Counted from the stretch's first letter, positions 1 to 6,548 are shown. The stretch: DNA of 6,702 nucleotides from Armatimonadota bacterium (GCA_026419655.1 JANZZA010000619.1:1-6702); one strand, 5' to 3'. Numbers and translations are program-made. The notes: generated from the letters alone by a model not told the origin.

Positions 1-288
1 ATCGCCCTGGCAGCTAAGGCTGGCATCGGACGCTTGCAGAACCTGGCTGTGAAGCGAGTACAGGCATAAATTCTCCTGACCAAGGGCGCCGATATGGACT
101 TTGCTTTCTTCGACACGCGCGAAGTGAAACGAGGAAGAGCATGAATTGTCCTGACCAAGTGGCCGCTCGTGCACCGTGCTGGCGAACCGGCAAGTGAAAC
201 AGGCACAGGTGTGGCTTGACATCAGCTCCAGACCGCACGCGAGGCAATAACAGCAATACTGCCATTCTCCGGGCGAAATTCTTAACAA
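1..288 (-). CDS. Possible partial Cys-rich ORF with 25-residue repeats, open to window edge
   Basis: This is a doubtful gene. A minus-strand frame has no stop from a TTG at 288-286 to the window edge (96 codons). A good ribosome binding site, GAGGAG at 300-295, lies 6 nt before the TTG. The N-terminus is rich in Cys (eleven Cys codons in all, including a CCYCLAC stretch at residues 12-18), which could suggest metal binding. Two 25-residue units begin with LGQDN and LGQEN and mirror the 75-bp DNA repeat. In favour of coding: an open frame, a plausible start, and repeats that keep frame. Against: a non-ATG start, a composition I cannot match to any family, and repeats that could equally be non-coding DNA that happens to be open. 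The opposite strand in the same codon register has a stop in each unit. I recognise no function. The C-terminus lies outside the window. Confidence 0.25.
   Translation of the reverse strand, partial: MLRISPGEWQYCCYCLACGLELMSSHTCACFTCRFASTVHERPLGQDNSCSSSFHFARVEESKVHIGALGQENLCLYSLHSQVLQASDASLSCQGD
49..159. repeat. Imperfect 75-bp tandem repeat
   Basis: Positions 49-84 and 124-159 align without gaps, with 29 of 36 bases identical and an offset of exactly 75. The best-conserved part is 64-84 versus 139-159, with 19 of 21 identical, ending in CCTGACCAAG. A weaker third match begins with GTGAAAC at 194-200, and AAATTCT followed by AACAAGGGGC at 276-293 may be a further decayed copy. The period is a multiple of three, so each unit keeps reading frame. 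The array may continue left of the window. It could be a coding repeat, a dispersed intergenic repeat, or a decayed mobile-element end; the sequence does not decide. Confidence 0.55.
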
Positions 289-298
289 GGGGCTCTCC

Positions 299-494
299 TC
301 AGGCTTTCCTTGCCAGGCATTGTCGCACTGCCTTCACCACAGACCACCCAATGAGGAAAAGCCCAATCAGAGGCAGGCTTCCTTCAGCGAGACCTGGAGT
401 GCGCCAAGCCGCACACGTGGCTCGCTAACGATCGGAAAAACCCGGGCGAAGGCGTCTTTTGCCTGCTCTCGTAGCAGATGCCCCCAGCAGATAA
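299..494 (-). other. Gene-poor stretch with a start-less frame ending in a membrane-helix-like tail
   Basis: No gene with a normal start is visible here. A minus-strand frame, shifted -1 relative to the upstream GH-like gene, is open through that gene's 3' end and stops at TGA 301-299. Its last part reads as a charged segment, then the hydrophobic LPLIGLFLIGWSVV, then a basic tail (KAVRQCLARKA). This resembles a C-terminal membrane anchor. No ATG, GTG or TTG in this frame lies between the previous in-frame stop (about 626) and the helix. Possible explanations are a remnant of a gene or of a lost anchor on the GH-like protein, an atypical start, or chance. Confidence 0.2.
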
Positions 495-505
495 CTACTG
501 CTGGG
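483..505 (-). terminator. Hairpin with the GH-like gene's stop codon in its loop
   Basis: CCCAGCAG at 483-490 and CTGCTGGG at 498-505 form a perfect 8-bp inverted repeat around a 7-nt loop. The loop contains the TAG stop (497-495) of the large upstream gene. No U-tract follows on the minus strand, so this is not a classical intrinsic terminator. It may act in factor-dependent termination or 3'-end protection. Confidence 0.4.
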
Positions 506-3389
506 CAACCATAAGCATCCGATAGCCAAGGCGCGGGATGGCAAGGCGCACTCGGTCGCGATCCACACGCACAGGTGTCTTCTCGGGCCAGGACACAACA
601 CTGTGGGCGCTCACACCCAGAACCTTAGGGTTCAACCGCACCACGCCCTGTCTGTCCTCACGTGACAGGTTGGCCACGATAACCAGGGCCTTTCCTTCTC
701 GCCGATAGGCGCTGACGTAAACGTCGGGCATGGCAGCGGTAGCCGGCGGATTGGAGGCAAAGTAAGGCACAAATTCCGCGTTCACGTAGCCAAAAGCGTC
801 AAGGGCAGAAAGAGCTTCATCAAACACCGGTGTATTGCACCAGACAGCCCACGGCGACACATCGTGAATCATCAGAAGGGCAGCTAAACCCCGCGTCGGT
901 TCGACCTGCTCAGAATAGGGTGGGCGGAACTCAGGCAGGAAGAAGGGCATAATCCCCCATTGACGGCCCATGAATTCAGCGCGGAAGGTGTCCAGGGACA
1001 CTAAGTCCAGGTAGCTGTCCTTGACACGGCCCACGAAGTGCTCGCCGTCGAGATATGCGTCTTCGTAGGCCAGGACTGGAATGGTCACTTTTCCCGACAT
1101 GTGGGCCATTAGGAAGGTCTGGCGCGGCTGGCTCTTGACCAGGGCATAAATGCGTCGGTAGAGGGCACGGTAGGCAAGGATGTGGTAGGTATGCCTGACA
1201 GAGCCAGCCCGAACGTAGCCGCACGGGCCAAGGGCACAGGGGTACGGATGCGTGTTGTCGTGATAGAAACCGTCTAAGCCGAAGCGCTGCATGAACTCGC
1301 GGTTTTTCCAGACGAGGAAATCGGCCAGGCCAGGTGCGCGAGGGCAGACCATCGCGAACAATGCGTTGTAGGCAGCCACGTCCGAGGAAGTAGCATCTCC
1401 ACCCCCCATCCACCACCTTGACTTGAACCACTGGAATTCCGGCGAGGCTTCGGAAAGAAAGGTCAAACAGGAGTAGGGCACCACCCGAATGCCGCGGCTG
1501 TGCAGGTCCGTGACGCGGTACTCGAAGACAGGCGGATTCATGGCCTCAGCGTAACCGAAGTATTTCATCGAATCATTTGTGGGAGTCGGCCATATGATGG
1601 CAACGTTGGCACCCCTGGCCGGGTGCAGCCGCCATTTTCGCCAGTCCTTAGGTAAGGGTTTCACCGGGGTGGCCTGAAGGCCAAACTGGTAGCTCCACCC
1701 GGCTGGCAAGCTCTGGCCCTCGGCGAGCAAGTTGAGGCGCATCACCACTTCCCGCGGCTTGCGCACGGTCTCGAAGGCATTGGAAGCGTCGGCATTTGGC
1801 CAGTGCTCTGACGTTTCGCAAAACCAGAAAAGCCCTCGGTCATTGTCACCGAGCCAGGCTGTGGGGATGAAGGAAGCACTGTCTACGACGCCCTCACCGG
1901 CAGGAAGATGGCCGGTGACATTGGCCCAGGCCTCCGTGTAGCGGTGGCGATAAAGCGCGACTTCGGAGCGCAGCGGTATTTCAAGAGATACAGCGTCGGG
2001 GCTTGCCCCAGCCGGAAGCTCCAACTGAAGCGAAAGGAGAAGCAGGCCGTCGTACTCAGCGCGAGTGCGGACGCTCAAAGTGGCAGTGCCGGTGGTGCAC
2101 GGTGCCTGAGCCACGCCCTCGATTTCTGCGGCGGTAGGACTGGCGCTCACTATCCGCAGCTTGCCTCTCCCCCACTTTAGCGGCTGATTGCCGAAAAGGA
2201 CCTGCAGCGTGACAGGCCGCGCGAGTAGTTCTGCGCCGGCCGAAGCTATCTGGGCAGGCAGGCCAGTCTCATCGAAAACGTACTCGCGCCCCCAGCACCT
2301 GACCCGCAGGGGGCGCCGGCCATCTACGCGCAGAGGTGTCCAGGGCGGCAGCACCACATCTTCCAGGCCGATGCGGTTACCAATCCAGTCCAGGTCCGGG
2401 ATAGAGAGGGACCTGGCTACAGTAAATTTCTCACCGCCGGGCGCCGAGATGATAGCCGAAAGCTGGTAGGCTCCCGGCCCAAGTCCGCCGAGAGAAAGCA
2501 ACCCCGTGGCCTGCCCGTCGCGAAAGCCCGGGCGCGCCGACGGTCCTTGTCCACCTCCGACCGGCACCAGGGAAAAGGTGACATCCAGGGAGTCTTCGTC
2601 CACCTCGGCCAAACCCACTAACTCCAGCGTCGCCTTTAGGTTCATGGCGTCAGGATTGAGGTCAAAGCCAAGGTCAAAATGCTTTTCGGACAGCGCTGCG
2701 GGCAGGTCGTACTCACCCCGGTAGTGGGCGGAAACCTCTTCTTCGGTCAAAAAGCGGTCGTAGATGCGGACGCGGTCAATGAGAGAGCTGGTGGTGCGCT
2801 CGATGTGCCAGGGGTGGTCGCCGATGCGAAAGGTCGGCTCCAGCGAAGAAGGCAACGACGGCTGGACCGAGGCGACCAGTTTTCCGTCCACGTAGACACA
2901 TTGTTTTCCGGGGCGCCATGTGCCGGCGATGTGGTGCCATTCGCCGGGCTTCCATGATTTGATGTCCGCCGACGCGGCGAGATATGGACCTTCAAGACGG
3001 CTGCAACTGAGCATGAGCAGGCCGCCCTGGTAGTATTTGTACAGGTATAGCGCTCCCTGTCCGCGGGCATCAAAGAACACGTGGAACTTTTCCTCGGTGC
3101 CGTCCCAGTCAAGCGGACAGACCCACATCTCGACGGTGCCGCGCACGGGCGAGACAATGCCAGCGGTCGGAAACAACAGGTAGCCTGTGCTCGGCCCGCT
3201 TAGGAGAGCCTTGCCAAACCTGCCGTCCACGAGCTCAGGACGACCCTCAACGGTGGGTGGCACGACGCCGGCTGCACTTTGCCCGTCGAAACCTTCTTCG
3301 AAGTCAAGAACCAGTGTAGGCCGCACTTGCGCCAAGGCCCCAGGTGCCACCGTGCCCAGCAACAGCACCATAAAAAATGAGCTCCGCAT
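495..3389 (-). CDS. Secreted LamG-domain plus DUF6067-type glycoside hydrolase-like protein
   Basis: This is a 964-residue exported protein, probably acting on polysaccharide outside the cytoplasm; the substrate is unknown. Residues 1-20 are a signal peptide (MRSSFF, a hydrophobic core, ALA before Q21). Residues about 26-225 form a LamG/concanavalin-like jelly roll: VEMWVCPLDW, the GEWHHIAGTW motif near 149-157, VYVDGK at 165-170, and IDRVRIYDRFLTEEEV at 204-219. Residues about 230-345 look like a beta-rich linker. From GNRIG and VLPPWTPL (337-353) to about 880 the pattern matches DUF6067/glycoside-hydrolase-like proteins as I remember them: ATPVKPLPKDWR at 573-584, GLDGFYHDNT at 704-713, GPCGY at 721-725, DGEHF at 781-785. 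Asp706, Asp711 and Glu783 are candidate catalytic residues by inference only. A beta-sandwich-like end closes the protein. The ATG at 3389 is chosen because GAGGGG (3401-3396) lies 6 nt upstream; the ATG at 3395 abuts that site. Hydrolase activity is inferred, not shown. Confidence 0.92.
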   Translation of the reverse strand: MRSSFFMVLLLGTVAPGALAQVRPTLVLDFEEGFDGQSAAGVVPPTVEGRPELVDGRFGKALLSGPSTGYLLFPTAGIVSPVRGTVEMWVCPLDWDGTEEKFHVFFDARGQGALYLYKYYQGGLLMLSCSRLEGPYLAASADIKSWKPGEWHHIAGTWRPGKQCVYVDGKLVASVQPSLPSSLEPTFRIGDHPWHIERTTSSLIDRVRIYDRFLTEEEVSAHYRGEYDLPAALSEKHFDLGFDLNPDAMNLKATLELVGLAEVDEDSLDVTFSLVPVGGGQGPSARPGFRDGQATGLLSLGGLGPGAYQLSAIISAPGGEKFTVARSLSIPDLDWIGNRIGLEDVVLPPWTPLRVDGRRPLRVRCWGREYVFDETGLPAQIASAGAELLARPVTLQVLFGNQPLKWGRGKLRIVSASPTAAEIEGVAQAPCTTGTATLSVRTRAEYDGLLLLSLQLELPAGASPDAVSLEIPLRSEVALYRHRYTEAWANVTGHLPAGEGVVDSASFIPTAWLGDNDRGLFWFCETSEHWPNADASNAFETVRKPREVVMRLNLLAEGQSLPAGWSYQFGLQATPVKPLPKDWRKWRLHPARGANVAIIWPTPTNDSMKYFGYAEAMNPPVFEYRVTDLHSRGIRVVPYSCLTFLSEASPEFQWFKSRWWMGGGDATSSDVAAYNALFAMVCPRAPGLADFLVWKNREFMQRFGLDGFYHDNTHPYPCALGPCGYVRAGSVRHTYHILAYRALYRRIYALVKSQPRQTFLMAHMSGKVTIPVLAYEDAYLDGEHFVGRVKDSYLDLVSLDTFRAEFMGRQWGIMPFFLPEFRPPYSEQVEPTRGLAALLMIHDVSPWAVWCNTPVFDEALSALDAFGYVNAEFVPYFASNPPATAAMPDVYVSAYRREGKALVIVANLSREDRQGVVRLNPKVLGVSAHSVVSWPEKTPVRVDRDRVRLAIPRLGYRMLMVAQQ

Positions 3390-3456
3390 CTGCATCCCCT
3401 CAGCAAGAGTTGAGACAAACAGCTTCTGCAAGTGCTTTCCTTCTCCTTTGCCTGTG

Positions 3457-3468
3457 AAGAGGCCTCTT
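3457..3468. promoter_or_regulatory. Perfect 12-bp palindrome between divergent genes
   Basis: AAGAGGCCTCTT is a perfect palindrome in the 192-bp gap between the GH-like gene (minus, start 3389) and the receiver gene (plus, start 3582). It lies 67 nt from the first start and 113 nt from the second. The position suits an operator for a dimeric regulator controlling divergent promoters, but no regulator gene is present in the window. I found no convincing -35/-10 pair on either strand here. Confidence 0.3.
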
Positions 3469-3552
3469 GTGAGCCTGGTGCGGGACTGGTAAGGTTTGCC
3501 GGTGGAAAGGAGACGCCAGCAGGAACGACGAAAAAGACGGCGAAGCTGAGAC

Positions 3553-3573
3553 TTGCTGCGCAAGCAGCGGAGG
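3553..3573 (+). promoter_or_regulatory. Hairpin overlapping the receiver gene's ribosome binding site
   Basis: GCTGC (3555-3559) and GCAGC (3564-3568) pair around the loop GCAA, a GNRA-type tetraloop. Two G-U pairs could extend the stem to 3553 and 3570, which would cover the first two bases of the Shine-Dalgarno sequence GGAGG (3569-3573). That site is 8 nt before the ATG at 3582. Folding could moderate translation; this is inference from base pairing alone. Confidence 0.35.
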
Positions 3574-3581
3574 CAGGCCGT

Positions 3582-3977
3582 ATGGCAGAAAAAGTCTTGG
3601 TTGTGGACGATGCGCCGGATTTCGTTTTCGCGATGCGTGGGTTTCTCGAAGACCTGGGCTACGAGGTAATCGAGGCCTACGACGGCAACACTGCCCTTGA
3701 GGTCATTGAACGCGAAAAGCCAGACATCGTGCTGCTGGACGTGATAATGCCTGTCATGGACGGCTGGGAGCCTCTCTCGGCAATCCGGGCGCGGCCGGAG
3801 TATGCTTACCTGCCCGTGGTCATGATAACAGCCCTGGACGAGCCACAGCACATAATGGAGTCTTACGACCGGGGCTGCACGGACTATATTGCCAAGCCCA
3901 TCCAGGACTACGACCAGCTCGCGCTGATAATCCGGAGGCTGCTGGAAGTGGCCAGGGATTTTCGCGAGTCCTCTTAG
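3582..3977 (+). CDS. Stand-alone CheY-like response regulator receiver
   Basis: This is a 131-residue single receiver domain with no output domain. It would take a phosphoryl group from a histidine kinase and act by protein contact, as a phosphorelay or kinase-regulating partner in the cytoplasm. All key residues are present: the acidic pair Asp9-Asp10 (VLVVDD), phosphoacceptor Asp53 (LLDVIMPVMDG), Thr83 (MITALD) and Lys105-Pro106 (IAKP). The length is typical of a CheY-type domain, so nothing appears lost. The ATG is chosen because the domain starts at residue 3 and GGAGG (3569-3573) lies 8 nt upstream; the frame is open for 50 codons further up, but that part shows no domain. No kinase gene is in the window. 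It is divergent from the GH-like gene and convergent, with an 8-bp gap, with the lipoprotein gene. Confidence 0.96.
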   Translation: MAEKVLVVDDAPDFVFAMRGFLEDLGYEVIEAYDGNTALEVIEREKPDIVLLDVIMPVMDGWEPLSAIRARPEYAYLPVVMITALDEPQHIMESYDRGCTDYIAKPIQDYDQLALIIRRLLEVARDFRESS

Positions 3978-4004
3978 GCCTGTTACTACCGGCCGGCGGA
4001 CTCG
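3965..4004. terminator. Inverted repeat spanning both stop codons of convergent genes
   Basis: CGAGTCC (3965-3971) and GGACTCG (3998-4004) are perfectly complementary. The intervening 26 nt contain the stop codons of both the receiver gene (3975-3977, plus) and the DJ-1-like gene (3988-3986, minus). GGCC at 3977-3980 and 3991-3994 can pair inside. The same fold forms on both RNAs, so it could act as a bidirectional transcript end. No U-tract is visible on either side. Confidence 0.4.
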
Positions 4005-4714
4005 TCAGGCGAGGCAGGATGAGCAGCGGGAGTTGCTAGCGCTGCGGCGAGGGTGCCTGCGAAAGCCTCTGCTGCGTCGGGGCCGCTGGCGGTAATGATG
4101 GTGCCGCTTACTACTACGTCCTCAGCAACATACGATGCAGCTCTCCCCACAAGCTCCTGCTTCATGTCCGGCCAGACCGTCGCCTCGATGCCCTTCAGCA
4201 GGCCTGCTCTGGCCAGGATAACCGGCGCCACACAAATCGCTCCTATAACCTTTCGCGCAGCAGCAAAATCCTTCGCCAGTTTTATCAGTGACGGGTCGCT
4301 CAGGTATTTCGTCATACCAGGACCGCCGACGAATACCAACATTTCGTAGTCGGCGACCTTGACGTCTCCTGGCGTCGCGGTGGCCTGTATTTTGGTGCCC
4401 GCGACGCCCACGCACTCGCCCTTGCGCAATGAACCAACCGTGATTTTTGCCCCGGCGGAACCCAGGATCTGGTAGGGCTGCTCAAACTCTTCGTCGCGAA
4501 AGTCCTTCGGCGCGACAATCATCAGGACGCGCTTGCCGCGAAGGTCTGCAACACCTGGCTCGCCAGGTGTCTGAGGCTCTTGCTGCGCCGTCGGCCCGGG
4601 CCCGACGGTTGTCTCAGGACCGGCCATTTGAGGACTTTCAGGCGCCCCTCGCCGCCCACACCCACACATGGCCGCCACAAGCACCACCCCACAGCATAGT
4701 CTCCACCCTCTCAT
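3986..4714 (-). CDS. DJ-1/PfpI-family lipoprotein
   Basis: This 242-residue protein has a DJ-1/PfpI (class I glutamine amidotransferase-like) domain behind a lipoprotein-type leader. The leader has early Arg residues, a hydrophobic stretch (CCGVVLVAAM) and Cys17 and Cys19; Cys19, after Gly, fits the lipobox rule better. Residues about 24-57 are a Pro/Gly/Gln-rich linker. The domain spans about 60-228. Cys161 in GAICVAPVILA sits at the nucleophile elbow, and Glu76 in RDEEFEQ matches the Glu that activates it in DJ-1. The residue after Cys is Val, not the His of PfpI-type peptidases, so this is nearer the DJ-1-like type. Chaperone, deglycase or hydrolase activity cannot be assigned. The ATG at 4714 has GGGGG (4727-4723) 8 nt upstream; a GTG at 4723 would add three residues. 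It follows the aminotransferase stop by 18 nt, so cotranscription is likely. Confidence 0.92.
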   Translation of the reverse strand: MRGWRLCCGVVLVAAMCGCGRRGAPESPQMAGPETTVGPGPTAQQEPQTPGEPGVADLRGKRVLMIVAPKDFRDEEFEQPYQILGSAGAKITVGSLRKGECVGVAGTKIQATATPGDVKVADYEMLVFVGGPGMTKYLSDPSLIKLAKDFAAARKVIGAICVAPVILARAGLLKGIEATVWPDMKQELVGRAASYVAEDVVVSGTIITASGPDAAEAFAGTLAAALATPAAHPASPDESAGR

Positions 4715-4732
4715 CGAGAGCACCCCCGAAAG

Positions 4733-5995
4733 CTACAAATCAACTAACTCGTGAGCATTCTCGCGCACCTTGCGGATGGCGTCCAGCATAAGGTCAATGT
4801 CCTCAGGGCCGCCCAGGAAGACGGCATGAGGCATGTGGATTCCTTCCTCCCGGTAAACGCGCTCGCAGTTGGGGCAGTAGACCGCCGAATAGTCCGGCGC
4901 GTCCACGCCTGGCGGCCAGGCTACTGGCCCGAAATTGCGCTCGATGAACAAGGGATTCTGGTAGATGGGTTGCAGATGCCCCAAATGCACGGGCACGCCC
5001 TCGGCGGAGAGAGCCTGCATGAACTTGTCGCGCGTCACCCCTTCAGGCCATTCTTCCTTCACGAAACGCCAGGCATAGAAGTAGAAAACCCAGCGCTCCA
5101 GTCCCTCGACACGCTCCAGGGGCGCCACGCCAGGGATTTCACGCAGGCCATCCTCAAACCGGCGGGCATTAGCATCGCGGATATTGGCCTGCTCATCGAA
5201 CCGAGAAAGCTGAGCGAGAGCTACGGCGCCCTGCCATTCGGTCATACGCAAGTTACTGGCGACGCGGTGGAATTCGTAGAAGGGGGCCCCGGCAACTCGG
5301 CCGATGTGGTGGTAGCTGAACACGAGCTTGGCCAGCTCTTCGTCGTTGGTGAGCACTATGCCACCCTCGCCACAGGTGAGGGTTTTGCCCATCTGCAAAC
5401 TAAAGGCCCCCGCATTGCCGCGAGCGCCAAGCTTCTTGCCTTTGTAGATGGTGCCGTGGGCGTGGGCGCAGTCTTCAAGCACGAAGAGCCCGTGGCGGTA
5501 AGCAATGTCGTTTATGCGGTCAATATCGCACGGGTATCCACAGTAGTGGACAGGAATGATGCCCACGCTACGGCTGGTAATCGCGGCTTCTATGGCGTCG
5601 GGGCTTATCTGGAAGGTAGCCGGGTCAATGTCAACGATGATTGGGATTGCGTTGACGAGAATGACAGCAGTAGCCGTAGCGACGAAAGTAGCCGCCGGGA
5701 CGATGACCTCGTCGCCTGCCCTAATGCCAAGAGCCTTCAGAGCGCACTCAAGCGCCTGGGTCCCGTTAGTGACCGCCACTCCAAAAGCAGCGTCTTGATA
5801 GGCGGCAAAGGCCCGCTCGAAGCTGGCGACCTTGGACTTCTCGACCTGCTCGTCGGACCAGCCGCCACGCCACCAGATGCCCGACTCGAGTACTTCGTTA
5901 AGGTACTTCCGCTCGAGGTCGCCCCATATCGGCCAGGGCTTACCAAGCAGACGATTCACCACGGGCGTGCCGCCCTTGATAGCCAGCTCGCTCAT
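4733..5995 (-). CDS. DegT/DnrJ/EryC1/StrS-family PLP aminotransferase
   Basis: This is a 420-residue fold-type I PLP enzyme of the family that transaminates keto-sugars or related cyclic ketones, usually in the cytoplasm. Visible motifs are TNGTQALECAL (76-86, phosphate binding), DEVIVPAATFVATATAV (95-111), VHYCGYPCD (149-157), LEDCAHAHG (173-181, with Asp175 for the PLP nitrogen), the PLP Lys204 in QMGKTLTCGEGG, and SNLRMTEWQGAVALAQL (247-263). The C-terminus has YCPNCERVY (373-381). The length is slightly above the usual 370-400. The N-terminus (WPIW, then GIWWRGG) and the AHAHG stretch recall AHBA-synthase-like members, but no partner genes of that pathway are here, so the substrate is left open. 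The ATG at 5995 has GGAGGGG (6009-6003) 7 nt upstream; the 44-codon in-frame extension upstream shows no family sequence. No sugar-nucleotide gene is present in the window. Confidence 0.96.
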   Translation of the reverse strand: MSELAIKGGTPVVNRLLGKPWPIWGDLERKYLNEVLESGIWWRGGWSDEQVEKSKVASFERAFAAYQDAAFGVAVTNGTQALECALKALGIRAGDEVIVPAATFVATATAVILVNAIPIIVDIDPATFQISPDAIEAAITSRSVGIIPVHYCGYPCDIDRINDIAYRHGLFVLEDCAHAHGTIYKGKKLGARGNAGAFSLQMGKTLTCGEGGIVLTNDEELAKLVFSYHHIGRVAGAPFYEFHRVASNLRMTEWQGAVALAQLSRFDEQANIRDANARRFEDGLREIPGVAPLERVEGLERWVFYFYAWRFVKEEWPEGVTRDKFMQALSAEGVPVHLGHLQPIYQNPLFIERNFGPVAWPPGVDAPDYSAVYCPNCERVYREEGIHMPHAVFLGGPEDIDLMLDAIRKVRENAHELVDL

Positions 5996-6087
5996 TGGGA
6001 TGCCCCTCCCGGCACTAGATAGGCCGCTGTTATTTCCGCGCCACCTGTATGTTACCTGCGTGCCGGTGAGGGCCTCGGGCGGCCAGC

Positions 6088-6117
6088 GGCCAGAGGAAGA
6101 CTCAGGCGACTCTGGCC
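6088..6117 (-). terminator. Hairpin with the Cys-rich gene's stop codon in its loop
   Basis: GGCCAGAG (6088-6095) and CTCTGGCC (6110-6117) form a perfect 8-bp inverted repeat with a 14-nt loop holding the TGA stop (6104-6102). No U-tract follows on the minus strand. If it ends transcripts, the aminotransferase about 93 nt further on would need its own promoter; I see no strong one in 5996-6087. Confidence 0.4.
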
Positions 6118-6548
6118 TCACACCCACGAGAAGCTTCCTCGTCGAGCGGCGCCACCCATGAAACCGAGGACAGGCTAATTATGATGACCGGGGGCGCGGC
6201 CCCACCCATAGGGGTAGCCGTACGCCAGCGCGGCTTGCTGACAGCCAGAAAAGAACGGTTAGGATTGTTCAGCAGGTCGCTAACTCGCACGCCCGGCGGC
6301 AAAAATATGATGCCCTCGAGAAGACCCGCGTCCGCGGTGGAAATAAGCACTCGCGTCGGTGTTGCAGTGGAACGCAAGTAACCGATGAACACCGGACAGC
6401 GCTCGCAGGTGGTGCGTGGCCGCTGGCAGCAAGGACTGGTATCAACTTCCCAGCACGCAAGGCCTTTTTGGGCGACGGCACAAAGAATGCATAGCTCAGC
6501 ATCGGGCTGAACTTGCTTGCAGAAAAGCTCCCCTGTCTGCGTCGCCAT
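6102..6548 (-). CDS. Small protein: Cys-rich N-terminus plus DUF6812-like C-terminus
   Basis: This 148-residue, soluble-looking protein has no signal peptide or membrane helix. Residues 10-51 hold eight Cys: Cys10, Cys20, Cys23, Cys32 in ACWEV, Cys40-Cys41, and Cys48 and Cys51 in CERCPVF. The CWE...CxxCPVF pattern resembles small 'two-CW'-type Cys modules and suggests a zinc or iron site; this is inference. Residues about 65-136 read RVLISTADAGLLEGIIFLP, then VRVSDLLNN (88-95), then VIIISLSSVSWVAPLDE. That order resembles DUF6812-type domains as I remember them; the function is unknown. The ATG at 6548 is chosen because AGGGGGG (6563-6557) lies 8 nt upstream; a GTG at 6554 would be only 2 nt from it. 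The aminotransferase gene follows on the same strand after 106 nt, with a hairpin between them, so a shared transcript is uncertain. Confidence 0.82.
   Translation of the reverse strand: MATQTGELFCKQVQPDAELCILCAVAQKGLACWEVDTSPCCQRPRTTCERCPVFIGYLRSTATPTRVLISTADAGLLEGIIFLPPGVRVSDLLNNPNRSFLAVSKPRWRTATPMGGAAPPVIIISLSSVSWVAPLDEEASRGCEARVA

Noticed and set aside
1..69. Plus-strand frame ending at TAA 67-69 as the C-terminus of an upstream gene
   Set aside because: Only 22 codons are visible, no family is recognised, and the stop lies inside the repeat unit, so it is not separable from the repeat.
14..265. Minus-strand 83-codon frame from the ATG at 265
   Set aside because: GGAG is only 1-2 nt from the ATG, and no domain is visible; the overlapping frame from 288 has the better ribosome binding site.
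495..560. Programmed -1 frameshift site at the end of the GH-like gene
   Set aside because: No X XXY YYZ slippery heptamer is visible before the stop, so frameshifting is not supported beyond the hairpin.
3432..3581. Fifty-codon in-frame extension of the receiver
   Set aside because: The receiver domain begins right after the ATG at 3582, which has a good ribosome binding site; the extension is low in recognisable structure.
3390..3851. N-terminal extension of the GH-like gene
   Set aside because: It overlaps the receiver gene on the other strand, shows no domain, and would bury a clear signal peptide and Shine-Dalgarno.
4751..6022. Long plus-strand frame antisense to the aminotransferase
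   Set aside because: The minus strand carries full aminotransferase motifs; the antisense frame is a by-product of GC-rich codon use and has no recognisable domain.
5996..6127. Upstream extension of the aminotransferase
   Set aside because: It overlaps the end of the Cys-rich gene and lacks family sequence; the ATG at 5995 has a strong ribosome binding site.
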